Shown: positions 46,001 through 58,658 of the stretch, one piece after another
How the letters are laid out: every line of letters begins with the position of its first letter
Position numbering within the stretch: position 1 is the stretch's first letter
DNA from: Histoplasma ohiense
Lineage: Eukaryota; Ascomycota; Eurotiomycetes; Onygenales; Ajellomycetaceae
Length of the DNA stretch: 64,000 nt
Reading direction: 5' to 3'
Assembly (NCBI GenBank): GCA_017607445.1
Contig: JAEVHH010000002.1
Coordinates: forward strand, 5,610,001-5,674,000
The notes under the pieces: generated by a model
What the model was told of the DNA's origin: nothing
Databases searched by the model: none
What the model saw: only the letters and a program-made list of their open reading frames with translations
Made by a program: the position numbers and the translations under genes

Positions 46001-47781
46001 GGAAACGTCCTGTTTTCATTGTTCCCACAACTGATGTAGGTTTTGGGGTTCTTTTTTGTTGCGGATAATAATTTACACAACTGCGCGGTTCCCAGTTGCT
46101 CCAGGTGCTAGCTCCGATTCTTGCATAGAGCGAGTTTGCGGCTTTCGTATGATACGAGCTCTGTTTCATATGGCGCACACGTGGATAAAGGGGACCAGTG
46201 TGCAGCTTGTTCATTATTCTCTGGCAACCCTGCTGGAGTATGGATGGTCCTGTCACTACATATCGTATAGTTCATAACATGGCTCGGAGGAGAGGGGGGA
46301 TGGGTCGCCCCAGCATTTTAACAGGCAGCTCCAGCAACCAATCCCATGATGTTTTGTGCCGCACAGTTATATATCTGAAGAATCCAACATGGATAGTTGT
46401 TGCTGTATAAGAGGGAACTACCAGGGTACTATATTATTCAACATCGCTACGGTGTGGGATAGAGAGATGATTTTCCCTTCCCGCGAAGAGGGGTGTACCT
46501 TGGTTCAAAGGAACTCGAAGAATCCTAGGCCCGCCTATAGCTCTGCAGCATTTAGAGGCGTAGCGTGAAGTCTGCCACCATGCCTTGGGACCCTGGAGAA
46601 ATGGAGATACCACGATCGTCTTTCTAACAGAGGGTCTGTGGATACGAACGACGATTCCCCAAGACTTGCTGACACTCGGTGAGCGAAAGGGAATATACTC
46701 ATGCTGCCAACTACCTAAGTGGCTAACTGTCCACCAGCTTCCGAGGGCGTTTTATAAGCCAATTTAAAATAGTGTCACCAAAATTGCATTGCGCGGGGAG
46801 TTTTGGTGTGGCATAAGTTTGTCCCATTGGGACCATGTGCCTTGAATTCATCAAGAAGGCGAGGAGCCAAATCGCGTCCAAGACGCTGATGAATAGACGC
46901 AGACAAAGGCAGAGGCTCAGAAAGGGACCGAAGAGCTTTAACTTCGTTTAATAGTCCATCCGATTGTTCTGAATCTGCAATGCCAGCTTGATAGCAGCTT
47001 AGGCTAGGGGAGAGCCAAATCGTTGAGTAACCCCTGAATATTTTTCTTATCCACAACGTGGAGTAACAAGCAGTTTCTCTTTGGTTCAGACACCTCGTCA
47101 TACCTCGAATGAGATGATTTGGCTTGGGGCCTTCTTTCTGCTTCTTCTTTTTCTTTTTGTCTTTGGCATCACAATATTTTTTTTTTTTTTTTTTTTTGAC
47201 TCCTTTGATTTCACCCCCGTTTTTTGTCCTCTCAAATACCTATTCTCCTTAGACATTCCCCCACAGGCTTGCCACTCGAACTCACTCGATCGAACAAGCG
47301 CAAGGACACCAGAAGTGTCGAGTTTTGCTTTTAATTGAGTATGTGCATATTTTGGAGGACGTTGGTTGAGAATGGTTTCCGTGGATGCCTTCTTGTTCTT
47401 CCCAGGTTGCCACTCTGCGGCCTGTCAACTTATACACTCGACCTACATGTGCTCCAGTAGCATTACCTGGATGAATGGAAATAATGAATCTTGCCAGAGA
47501 ACAATGTATGAATCTTAAATTTATCGAGCTGATGGTCCATCTCCAACCGACCCCCAAAGTCCTTCCACTTTAGTTGCGGGCAAATTACCATAAAACATGC
47601 ATATCATATACCCATCCAACGGACGGACTTGTTCCGCATAACGCCTCCTAAAACACCTCATATCGCCCTTATCAACCCTGATAAACTACCCCAACTCATC
47701 CAGGCCCCCTCCCCCTCATCTCCGCCGAAATCTCATTGGCACTCCGCCGCTTCAGGACCCCCTTTGGTCTCCCTTTCCCAC
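43087..47781. other. Long gene-poor intergenic region (about 4.7 kb)
   Basis: No open frame has a recognisable domain. A minus-strand frame at 43976-44176 is Cys-rich (see findings). One TACGGAGTA copy lies at 44770. A T-run lies near 47179-47200. The left part presumably holds a long promoter/5' UTR for the gene starting at 43086. Confidence 0.4.
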
Positions 47782-48570
47782 TCAACATCCCCTCCTACTT
47801 CTTTCACCATCCACCTCGGCCATCACCGCAGGGACTAGCGCTGCCCCCCGACCTACATCCAGATCTAACGTAACAACTGCCCACTGGCGCGATAAACTCC
47901 CAATCCACTTCTCAGAAGTCCGGTGCTGGGTCCCAAACTTTACCTCAAGGTACGCGGCGAGCTCGCGGCTGCGTGGTGCTAGATAGCGGACGGAGCAGAT
48001 ACGGTAGTAGCCGGCAAAGGAGAGGGGGGCATGGTATTGCCTTGGGGCTGATTGGGGAACGAAGATGGGGTAGCTGGCTGTGGTGGTGGTGGTGGTGGTG
48101 GTGGTGGTGGTGACATTCAGTGTTGCCGCGAACGACTCTGGGAGAAGATGAAGGTTCGACTTGCACAAAATTTCACGCTTTGTTTCCCAAAATGGATGGG
48201 CCTCTCTGAAAAGAACTATGTAGGACAGCGTGTGTGGATCATTGGCGGTTGTGTTGAGGGTTCCTTGCCATCGCTGTCGCTGTCGCTCTTGCGGTGAACA
48301 TGTAGTGGTGGTTGCTGGGGCTGGGGATTTCACACATTTTGAGAAACTTTTATTGTAGTAGTAGTTGCTGCTGCTGCTGTTGAGATTGAGAAACTTGTCG
48401 CAAACGCCGTGCCGGAATGAATTCCCGAAGTATGTTTCCGTATCCTTCAGTTGGTAAGATGTAGACATTGAGTTCAGAGGTTGCTGCTGGTCCTGGGGTT
48501 GCCGTTGCTGGTCATCGATTTCCCCCTTATTGTTGCGGAGGGCTGGAGGGATGTATTTCCCGGTTGCCAT
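47782..48570 (-). CDS. Fungal protein of unknown function with poly-Thr tract
   Basis: The frame encodes 262 residues on one exon, starting MATGKYIPPALRNNKGE. The N-terminal third is low complexity (Gln, Asn, Ser). The central segment HTLSYIVLFREAHPFWETKREILCKSNLHLLP looks folded, as does the C-terminal part (YRICSVRYLAPRSRELAAYLEVKFG, RQWAVVTLDLDVG). Between them lies a run of eleven Thr encoded by a triplet microsatellite, which should vary in length between strains. The YIPPALR start and the folded core recur, as far as I recall, in uncharacterised Eurotiomycete proteins. No function can be assigned. Confidence 0.6.
   Translation of the reverse strand: MATGKYIPPALRNNKGEIDDQQRQPQDQQQPLNSMSTSYQLKDTETYFGNSFRHGVCDKFLNLNSSSSNYYYNKSFSKCVKSPAPATTTTCSPQERQRQRWQGTLNTTANDPHTLSYIVLFREAHPFWETKREILCKSNLHLLPESFAATLNVTTTTTTTTTTTASYPIFVPQSAPRQYHAPLSFAGYYRICSVRYLAPRSRELAAYLEVKFGTQHRTSEKWIGSLSRQWAVVTLDLDVGRGAALVPAVMAEVDGERSRRGC
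48080..48112. repeat. (GGT)n microsatellite inside a coding region
   Basis: An uninterrupted GGT run (ACC on the coding strand) encodes the poly-Thr tract of the 47782-48570 gene. Confidence 0.9.
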
Positions 48571-50748
48571 TGTCAGATTATATGCTATGCATGGAGTATT
48601 TCACTCTGAGGCGCTTATTAGGAGGAGGAATGATGGAGAAGACCAAGTAGGCTCATTTCCTTGAAGAGTTGAAGAGGTGAAGTTAGATTCGTAGCAGTCC
48701 AAACTCTTGGGAAGAGAAATAACACGAAAAGGAACTCAGGACGGCGTGGCTGCTGAGCCAACCATGTATCCCATGGATGGTCCATACTTTATAGAAAATG
48801 GATATCGTGGATAGCTGATTATCCATACTCATTCCGGTGGCGATGAGTATATAGTATATTCTGATAGCAACAATGCTGCAGCGGTGCAATATAAAATATA
48901 AAGCGAGATCGATGCACGCTTACGTCCATTTCTAGCTATAGGGAAACAAAAAGGTGATCTATAGTAGATGCACCATGAAGGGTCCATCTTGTTCTTGACA
49001 TGACATCCTCCTCGAGAACGCCTACTGCCTGGATGAAATTCGTTTTCATAAATATTATCCATGAAAAGATAATAAGAGGGCTTTGGCAACTTCAAAGCCT
49101 CTAGTCAGCTTCTGCAATATACATTAACCTTGAAGCTGCCGCTATCATCATGGAAATTGCAAAAATGAATTCAGTTAAGCTTATCAAAGGGCCATCATGA
49201 TCTCGTCGATCTTGGGCTTCTTAGGTTAAGGTTAAAAGTTATTTAGAGTTAGTGTTCGACCAGACTTAATAAATCAGCCAGTCAACACAAGTCTTCACAT
49301 CTTCCGCATTTAATTTTTAGTCCTTTCAGAGTTATGTTATGATGTTCTAGAGACAGAGAGACCTTTCACTCTTTCATCAACCTCCTGCAGCAGCGTCTTG
49401 CTCCCCAAACACCCATTTAGCATGCTCGGAATAAGTTCCAGTCGTGGCATTCGGAAGTCGAACAGGAGGAATATCTGACAATTATCGCCTGACCTGACGA
49501 TCTGCAGAAGCGAGATCTCACATTCACGTCTCCTATGCATCCCTGCGTACAGCGGGCTCAAGGAGAACCAACTTAGCCACCAAAAGGAACCAAAAGAAAA
49601 GCTAGGCCACTCTGGCCAGACCAGCTGCGTCCATTTCCGTTTCTCACCCACAGAATGCACCGGTCCACATAAAACAATTTTTTTTTGTTTCTTTTTGTAG
49701 CGCACTTTGAGAAGCTGGGATGCCTCTGTTATTTGTTGGACCGAGATCAAATCCTTCAACCTAGGACTCAGAAGGAGCCCAGACCTGCTCAACTCATTCA
49801 CTATTAATGTGCCGACTCTAAAGGTGATTGATCTGTGGGACTTCGATGTTATTGACCTTTTTTGGCATTCGAATTCGATAGTTAACTAACTAGTTACATC
49901 CCATGACATAATCAGCTGGCGAGCGGCTCGGACTCTGTGTTGTGATGGTGCAGAATAGGACAGGGATGACTGGAGATCCTCATGAAGAACTGCAGGGCTG
50001 ATGCTAACTGAAAGCCGGATATGCCCAGTTCAGGCTGCTGGCAGCATCTCCTTCAATGTGCAAAAGGAATAAACCTGCAACAACACCGACATCGATGGTG
50101 AAGCATGAGCATCTAGCCCGAGGGACCGCATGAGGCATCATAACTTGGCTTACCTTGCGTGCCGCGGTGCATCCCATCCACCAGTTTAAAAACCAAGATA
50201 TTGGTTTGGCTATACACTCTCTAAGGTGTATTGGCATGGGACTTCTGATGAAACAGGGCGCGAGTCCCTGTGTCGCGAACAGGTTGCGCGCTTCCGGGGT
50301 CAGGGAAAGGGATGTTATTTTTGGGACAGTAATCACACGCCTAGAAGCTGAAAATAACACACCTGCCGCAGTCATTTAATTAATTACTCCCCGACCTCAC
50401 ACGGACACCACACATCCATAAATACATCTATGTACCATAAATCATATCCTTGATATGGCTTCGATGCTGACCGCTGGAGGGGTGTCAGATTTTCTGTTGC
50501 GATGTTCTTCGACTGATTCTAGGTACAAGCAAATATTTATTCCCCTGGAAACGCGCTGGGGTCCTTTACTGTCGACCATGATTCACCAGATGCCCAGCTC
50601 TCCTTGATTTTTGTCAGCTTCCATATATATCTTTGTTTCCTCCTCTCTGTTTCTTCCGTGAATAGCTCACATATCGGCTCCATCATATCAATTCCTTTTG
50701 CATGTTTCAAGTGCATACCACACGTACCACCAGTTTCCTATCGCTGTC
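48571..50748. other. Intergenic region, no supported gene
   Basis: Minus-strand frames at 49337-49801 and 50004-50375 lack domains. They may be relics, but nothing identifies them. The right end is the promoter and 5' UTR of the GH55-PLC gene. Confidence 0.35.
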
Positions 50749-53700
50749 ATGGCGACCCGCCATCATGGGATCTTGCAATCCATTCTTATTTGGATGCTCT
50801 TGTTCCTCCAAACTATAGCTTCATTTATATCTCCTATCGTCAGGGAGCCACTACCAGTTGCGCGCAAACACGACATCCGGAATGCTGCACCGGGAAAACA
50901 GATGATTATCCCCCCTCTTGTAGCCAAAGCTGCCCAATCCGATATCGATGAAGCCAGGCGCCTCGTGGATGCTGCAATTAAGAAAGCTTCGGTGCTTAAC
51001 AAAGCTCGACTAGACCACCCTATGAGAAATCGCTATTCCTCAACGCGTGTTGCCAAAGCTTCTCGTCGCGATGCATCCAGCAGAGATGCCCTGCTACCAC
51101 CTCTACTCAAGATTACCAATGAGATAGCTGCAGCTGCAGCTCTCCTGGCTGAGGTAGAGGCCGTTGCTGAAGCCAAAGATCTTTCCAAACCTAAACGCGA
51201 TTACTCGTACATCGATGCGCTGTATAACCGTACGGCAGAAAAGCAAGCACAACCCTTCTGGATGGAAGATATTGAAAGAAAAGGGGCCTGGCCGTTTGGG
51301 AATGAGCCTTCCTTCAAGGTGTGATGTTATTCTCGCCCATATTAATAATTAGGGGGCTTTCAACGTTATCTAACAGGCGAACTCAGGTTTTCCGTAATGT
51401 GAAAGATTACGGGGCAGTTGGAGATGGCGTACATGTAAGTTCCTAGATTATTGAGGGTGGATCAAGTTCTCATCATGTTATATAGGATGATACGGAGGCC
51501 ATTAAGCGAGCAATTGCAGACACGGGAACATGTGGTGAAAGATGCAATGGCGCTACGGCTAAGAATTTTATCGTTTATTTTCCATCCGGTGAGTTGAAGT
51601 TCCGGCGTACTGTTAAAATATATACATTTATTAATGACAGGTGAAGGCACATACCTAGTTAGCTCGACTATCGATGTCTATTTTGGAAGCCAGCTAATTG
51701 GAAACGTGAGTAATGAATATCATTTGTCATGATTAGGCTTAGTAAATTCTAACAAACCTAGGCAAACGATCGCCCTGTCATTAAAGCTGCCAGTTCATTT
51801 ATTGGCCTTGGTGTGCTTTCCACAAATCGTTACGTTGAAAACGGGGGTGCCGGCCCGGATGGCAATGCAAAGGAGTGGTATGTTACCACGGTAAGTAAAG
51901 CAACAATTCGACCAAAGGTACACTTTGTAGTTACATGTATGCTGATAAATCTGTGAAAAGGGCAACTTTTATCGCCAGATCCGGAATTTCAGAATTGATA
52001 TTACTGCCACCAGAAGAGATGCATATGTTGCTGCGCTCCATTATCAGGTTGCCCAAGCCACAAGCCTTATGAATGTTGACTTTATCGCTTCTACGGATCC
52101 TGGCACCACCCAGCAGGCCATTTGTAAGCGGCCGTGTATACAATTCTATATTTTCTCGTCCGATTCTAATTACATCTGATAGTCACCGAGAATGGAAGCG
52201 GTGGAGCCATTAGCGATTTAACGTTCACTGGCGGAAATTTCGGAATATGTAAGTATTAAACATCTATCTTTCAATTTTCATGTTGACCTATCCTAACTCG
52301 TGGATAGACGGTGGGAATCAGCAATTCACGGCCCAGAGGCTCAAATTTAACAATTGCAAAACAGCCGTACAGATAATTTGGGATTGGGGATGGGTAAGTT
52401 CATGATTTATACACCGAAATTTGCCCCATTCCATGATTTTTGTTTGCGGGATCATGCAGCAGTTGAGGCTGACGGGTTCTAGATTTGGAAAAACATTGAA
52501 GTCACTGGATCTACTACGGGCTTTAAGCTTATGTCTGAGGATTCTGTCCCTCGAACCGGTTCTATTCTGGTGTTAGACTCCATCTTCAGAAACACGGAAA
52601 CAGCACTCCTCACGTTCCCCGCTTCTCAGGAAAAAGGAAAGGGGACAACAGGAATAACCTTCGACAATGTTGCTTTCGAAACAGTTAAAAATGCTGTCGT
52701 AGACAACCAAGGAAAAGTATATCTTGCTGGGAGCGTTCGAAAAGTCGATACATGGGCTCTTGGACCGGTATCTTTTGATATGTCCCAAAGAGACTACACC
52801 TTAGGGATGAGCTTTTCCACGAAAAGAGAGCCGACATTGGTTACCGATGGGTCAACTTCCCTGCCAAAAGCTCCCTTTTTCGAGAGAGCGAAACCTCAAT
52901 ATGAAGCGATTCCTGCGTCCAAGTTTGTCCACATGAAGGATCGTGCTAAAGGTTCTAACGCCTCTTTTCTCATATTTTATTTCATCGTATCATTGCTGAC
53001 TGCAAAATAGGAGATGGCATTACCGATGATACTGAAGCATTCCAGAGTGTGTTGCTTCAATATGCAGGTAGTGATAATATTATATTTGTCGATGCGGGAT
53101 CGTATATTTTGACAGAGACAATTACTATTCCGGCTGGAACCAAGATCGTTGGAGAGGGCTGGCCCCAGCTTGTTGCGTTCGGTCCCAAATTTCAAGATGA
53201 AAAGTGGGGGATATTATTTCACATGTTATTAAATGTGTGTAAAGCATTTGCTGATGTCGAATCATAGGAACCCAAGCCCTCTAGTTCGAGTTGGAAACCG
53301 TGGTGATAGGGGTGATGTGGAAATTCAAGACCTACTTTTCACAACGAAGGGCCCCACTGCGGGCGCCATATTAGTGGAATGGAATATCAAGGCTACATGT
53401 TCAGGGTGTGCGAGCATGTGGGGTATGATCAACTTGATACTTTTTTTGACTTTAGTACTTTGCGTGCCTTGTAGCTTGGACTACGACTAATGATTCATGA
53501 CCTACAGATTCCCATGTACGAATTGGAGGGGCTACTGGTAGCGAACTTACTTCAGCAGAGTGCCCAGCGATCACGAGTGGTGTAAATGGTGATGGTTGCA
53601 AATCAGGAAGTCTCATGATGCACATTACCGATAGCTCATCAGCATATATGGAAAACGTTTGGCTCTGGACTGCAGATCATGATATCGATGATCCTGACTG

Positions 53701-56259
53701 GCAAGATAACAACAATACCTTGGTAAGTATATCAATTCTCGTGGCTGGCTCACTGTTAGCGCATGTCTTAACCTACATCAATAGGTTCAAACTTCGATCT
53801 ACACCGCGAGAGGACTGCTTGTTGAAAGTACAGAGGCAACATGGCTTTATGGGACGTCTTCTGAGCATGCGCTCTATTACCAGTACAATTTTTACAAGGC
53901 TCAAAATGTTTTCGCGGGCATGATACAAACTGAATCTCCCTATTATCAGCCAACACCTAACCCGCCTGCTCCATTTGAATCTGCTGTTGGAATCTTCAGT
54001 GGAGATCCAGCGTACAAAAATTGCCATTGCGGCTCTCCGGGAAATGATGCTGCGTGGGCGCTCCGGATAATTGAGTCGTCTGAGATCTATATCGCGGGAG
54101 CAGGGCTATATTCTTGGTTTTCTACCTATACACAGGAATGCAGTAAGTATATAAACCTTCAGTTCCATAGGAACCTACCCCGGTTCAAATGCATTTGGAC
54201 ACATAAGATAACCTTCAACCGAATCAATACAGTCAAAACGCGCAGTTGCCAAAACTCTCTGATACAGTTGGAAGGGAATGGTGGTGGTGTTAGAATTTTT
54301 AATTTAATCACCATCGGCGCTACCAATATGATTACTTCTGATGGAAACCAGCTTACATCACAAGATAATCTCGCGGTGGACTACCATCCGTACTGGAGTC
54401 AGATTACGATTATAGATCCCATCCAAAAAACAGGCCCTCAACGGCTCATAAAGCAAGGGCTCCATGCCAGAAATGAAGATAAATGTCCACCCGTTCTCCC
54501 GGAAGCTATCTTGCCTGAAGGGAAATATCCCACAAACCTTTCGATAATTGATATCGGAGGCCACTCGGACCATGGATATTTCACGTTAGTCAACGGATCT
54601 CCATATAACTGGATACTCACATCTAGTCACTCATATCAGATGGATCAATGGAAGTGGCATAATGTCCCTGCCGGTAATCTAATATTTTTGCGACACTCTA
54701 TATAATCCTTTTGCTAATAGGTTACAGGTGAATCCGTTCAATGCGAGTGGCAGTTTGCCCAGTCCTTCAATAGATATGATGACAAAGGAGAAGCATACTA
54801 CAAGATCGAGGGAACGGATAAGACTTTCCAGATAATGGCCAGATACCAAGATGATCCTAACAATAATTTTCATCTTCGTGTTCTATACGATGGATTAGAG
54901 ACCAAGGATGTACCGAAGGGCACTTCCCTTGATTTCCCTTCCCGAGGCGGCTTGGGAGACATGAGAGCTATGAACTGGGTGTTGGCTGGAAGCGAGGAGC
55001 AGGGTTACTGGTCAAGCCACAAGCCACCAATTGCATGGATGTCGTCAATATTAACCATCATTGGTGAGCGAAAATTGAAGCACGTTTGCATGCCGGGAAG
55101 TCACGATGCTGGGATGTCGAAGCTAAATGGGCACACTGAATGTTCGTTCTCTCAATACCCCGTACGCATATGTTTCAGAGCTGTCATGCTAATTCAATAA
55201 TGCACTCACAGTTTCAAATGAAGGCAATACCCTAACTCAGTATTTGAATATTTATGACCAGCTAAGAAGGGGATCTCGATACTTCGACGTTCGTCCTGCC
55301 ATCGGCGATGGCGGAAAGTTCCTCACTGGCCACTACAGTGATATAGATATTCTCGACATTGGGTGGCAAGGGGGGAATGGAGAATCGATCCAGGATATAG
55401 TAGATGGCATAAACAGGTACAAAGTCGGCTCTTAAATGTTTAATAATAAAGCTCTTTCTAACTTGTATTTCCCAGATTCACTGCTGAAAATCCCGAGCTA
55501 ATCATTATCAACCTCGACCTAACACTGGACACGGAAAATGGCTATAAACCCTTCAATGACGAACAATGGAGTAAAACTTTCGACCTATTCGAAGGTGTGA
55601 CGCACCTTCGGGGTGGCCTCGAGGGCGATTTAAGCGAGAAGAAAATGAACGATTATATAGGGAATGGCCAGGCCAGCGTAATCATCCTGTCATCCGGCGG
55701 AGCAACACGGCCAGATAAAGGCATCTACTCGACCCGCCAATTCCCACGCTTCGACAGCTACTCCAATACCGACGTAGTATCCATCATGGCCGACGACCAA
55801 ATTGCAAAGCTCAAGGGAAACCGCAACATCGTCGCCAACGACGCGGAAAGAAAGGACGTCTTCCACGTATTTTCATGGACTCTGACGCTTACCCGCGTCC
55901 TGGAGCGAACCATCGCCGACCAATCCATTGAACTGGCATATGACCCCCTTTTCTGGCGGGCGTATCATGCTTTCACTCCCTTTTCATATCCGAGTGTTCT
56001 GTACATGGATTTCATCGGGAGTGCGGAGAAGAATACAAAAAGCTTTGATCAGACGACAGGAGAGGTTACCGCGATGGCCATGGCAGTGAATATGCAGCTG
56101 GCGAGCCAGAATTGTTATGTTGGCGGCGGCTCGATTGTCGTCTCAAAGAAGCCACCGCCAGACCATCGATCTGAGGCAGCGAGGCCACATCTGATGTCGT
56201 CCAAGTCTACAGTTTCTTTCCTGTTATCACTTATTTTCTTGTATTTTCGCTTGCTATGA
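50749..56259 (+). CDS. GH55 beta-1,3-glucanase-like / PLC-like phosphodiesterase fusion, secreted
   Basis: Seventeen exons sum to 1487 codons with consistent phases: 50749-51318, 51387-51434, 51486-51588, 51641-51705, 51762-51890, 51961-52123, 52183-52248, 52308-52393, 52483-52951, 53011-53203, 53268-53422, 53508-53722, 53785-54142, 54233-54673, 54728-55141, 55212-55416, 55476-56259. A signal peptide (SILIWMLLFLQTIASF) opens it, followed by a Lys/Ala-rich helical region to about residue 190. Two pectate-lyase-like beta-helix halves then follow: VKDYGAVGDGVHDDTEAI, and GDGITDDTEAF near residue 566. GH55 hallmarks such as YGGNQQFTAQRL and ENVWLWTADHDIDD are present. From about residue 976 a PLC-like module begins (WILTSSHSYQMDQW). 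It carries MPGSHDAGM (His, about 1142), RRGSRYFDVRP and GHYS (second His, about 1197). The end is a hydrophobic tail (TVSFLLSLIFLYFRLL) after a small-residue stretch, as in GPI-anchor signals. No stop or start separates the modules. The likely role is at the cell wall; the PLC substrate is unknown. Confidence 0.9.
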
Positions 56260-56839
56260 ATTTTCATTTTACCTTTTCTTTTTTTTTTTCGCTGCTTTTT
56301 TTTTTTTTTTTTTTTTTTCTCCCCGAAGGTGGCTTCGCTGGTAATGGCGTTTTCTATGTAAATGAATTCTACTATAAAGCTTCTCAGCTGTCTGAGCGAT
56401 AAATTTAGTATGTATCCCTCTATTTGTTCACTGCTAGGCTAATATACCCCTCCCTTCTATTTTGCTTTACTTTAATTCTCCCGGGCTATGTTTCATCGCT
56501 TGCATTTATTTTAAGTTTCTCCAGAAATAAATGAAAAATAGGGTTTCTTCCAGCGGCATTTGTTTATTAACTGTTATGTTATATATAAACACTAACACAT
56601 GACGATGCCTGAACCTTTGTGGGAAGTAGAATATTACAAAGAGCTATGTCCTCCATCTTACTAAAGAGTCCATCTTCAGATACGACGCTCAAAGATTTGC
56701 GTTTCTTGACAACAGCTGTTAAAATACAGGATTAGGTTAGGATTGCGGGTTATAATATAGATTTTAAATGCCTGTCAAGTTAGCGAATTGATAGGGGAAC
56801 AAAGAGCGATGTAGCAGAGGGAACACCAATGAGTCACTG
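56260..56839. other. Convergent intergenic region with poly-T tract
   Basis: This is the 3' flank shared by the GH55-PLC gene and the MFS gene. It contains a T-rich tract at 56271-56319, interrupted by 'cgctgc'. No gene is visible. Confidence 0.5.
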
Positions 56840-58658
56840 TCAATAAATGTACACAAACTCATTGTTTTCCCGATCCGTCAAGTCGAGAAGAGCATGATCT
56901 TGTGGATTCTCTCTACCACTAGCACCACCATGCCCATTACTTTCGTCAGTGTGGATGTACCGTTCCTCCATCGACCGATCCACTATAGCCGCCTCCTTGC
57001 CATCCGCAATTCTTCTCTTTTTCTGTACCTGATTCAACAAAACCAAATTCCCAGCTTGTAGGAGTACGACCCACACCAGCACGACAAAGATCCCAAGCAC
57101 ATTGCGCAGACCGGGGTGATAACTTGGGGCATCAGCCTTGTTGAAAAGGAGAGGACCTATGATATTACCGGCCGAGGAACCGGCGTTGTATAGAGATGTT
57201 ATAACTGACTGCTTCGTCGCTCCGGCCGTGTTTCCTACGATCCAGGCGACGATGAGAGGAACTCCACCAAAGAGAATGGCAAGCATATAGTACGCAACTA
57301 GTAACGTAGATTTCTGAGATGGGTTTCTATCCAGGACGTGGAGCATGGTCAGGCCCGCGATGACTGGTAGAATCAAAAGGATGAGAATTGAGGATTTGAC
57401 GCGACATTTTTGAGCGATGTGTGAGGTGACCAGGATGGCGATTAGCTGGATGGTACCGAAGGGGATGTTGAGGAGAGAGGAGTGGTATTTGTCATAGCCC
57501 AGTCCGTTGAGTATGAGCGGCCCAAATACATTCGTCACCGCGGAGCCCACGCTGAGGAGCAGACTCATGGCTATCCAGAGATACGTTTTTGGCTCTCTGA
57601 CAGCTTCGATGACGTGCGACCATTTGAATTCTTTGTGGCCAGTGCCTGTTCCCGTTTGGTTTGCGCGTAGGCGTTCGACCGCCTGGGCTTTTTCCTCTTC
57701 TGTCAGAAAGCGGGCGGTATGGATGTTGTTATCTAATTTCCAGTAGACAAAAGGGGCGGTTATGAGAGTGACGAGGCTGGTGAAAAGGAACAGTCTACAA
57801 AGCGTCTGTTTAGTATTGCTGTATTTGAAGAAGGCCAGGGGCCAGGGGAGCTGAGGGCTATCTCGTACATCTGCCATGATTGAAGTCTCTCGGACGGGAT
57901 GTGGCCCAACCCAAACGAAATGGCTGATGCAACAATAGTTGCAGCTCCATTGGTGCTATACCATGCTGCCACACGGAGTGGTTGCTCCACACGGCGATAC
58001 CACTGGCTAGTGATGATACTGAAAAGGGGAAGACAACCTGCCTGAAACAAACCCAGAAAGAAGCAGCTGGCGAGAAGCCCTACGTAATTGTAAGATGCTG
58101 CTATAGCTCCTTGTGAAATTCCCATCCCAAGGACGAGGGTTGACATGAGGATGCGCGGCGGGACTTTGACGATCAAGAACATGGAGAAAGGCTGCCATGC
58201 CAGCTGCGCAATAGGGCCGATAGACCCTACGAGGGAATACCGATTTCCAGTTAGGCCAGTACTTTCCTGGAGGCCGAACAAAGCACCATAGCCAAGGACG
58301 GTTTTGTCGAGAATCTAAAGGATAATTTAGTAAGATATTTCTTCATTTCCCTTGCTTCTTCTTTCTCTTGGACTGCTTACCTGTAGAAAGTAAACCCACA
58401 CTAGAACGGTAAGAATGACTTTATCGGTCTTGCGGCGGATTCGAACACTCTTTGAGCATAACAGCTGCTAAGTATCTGATACTGCTCATAGGCCCTCACC
58501 AGGACAAAGCCAAAAAGGGATAAGGCTGAGCTTACATCTTCATGCGTCACGGAAACAGCGCCGTTCCTAAAAGCTGTGACGGCAATTTCATCGCTGCCAC
58601 TCACATCGCCAACTGGCTTATCTGCTACGGCTTGCGTTTTGGCACTCATCAATTCCAT
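56840..58658 (-). CDS. MFS permease, Dal5/Tna1-like anion:cation symporter family
   Basis: This is a plasma-membrane transporter of the fungal allantoate/nicotinate/vitamin permease group. Exons 58658-58536, 58449-58381, 58314-57869 and 57794-56840 give 530 residues with consistent phases. The order is a cytosolic N-terminus (MELMSAKTQ), RIRRKTDKVILTVLVWVYFL into TM1, ILDKTVLGYGALFGLQE, and GSIGPIAQLAWQPFSMFLI in TM2. The conserved TM4-5 region FFLGLFQAGCLPLFSIITSQWYRR follows, then SWQILFLFTSL at a junction. The central loop (FLTEEEKAQAVERLRANQ) is typical of the family, and TM7-12 follow with GNTAGATKQSVITSLYN. The ATG at 58658 or 58649 is the start. The substrate cannot be told from sequence. 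Confidence 0.92.

Noticed and set aside
49337..50375. Two minus-strand frames upstream of the GH55-PLC gene
   Set aside because: No motifs, no splice logic linking them and no coding-like pattern.
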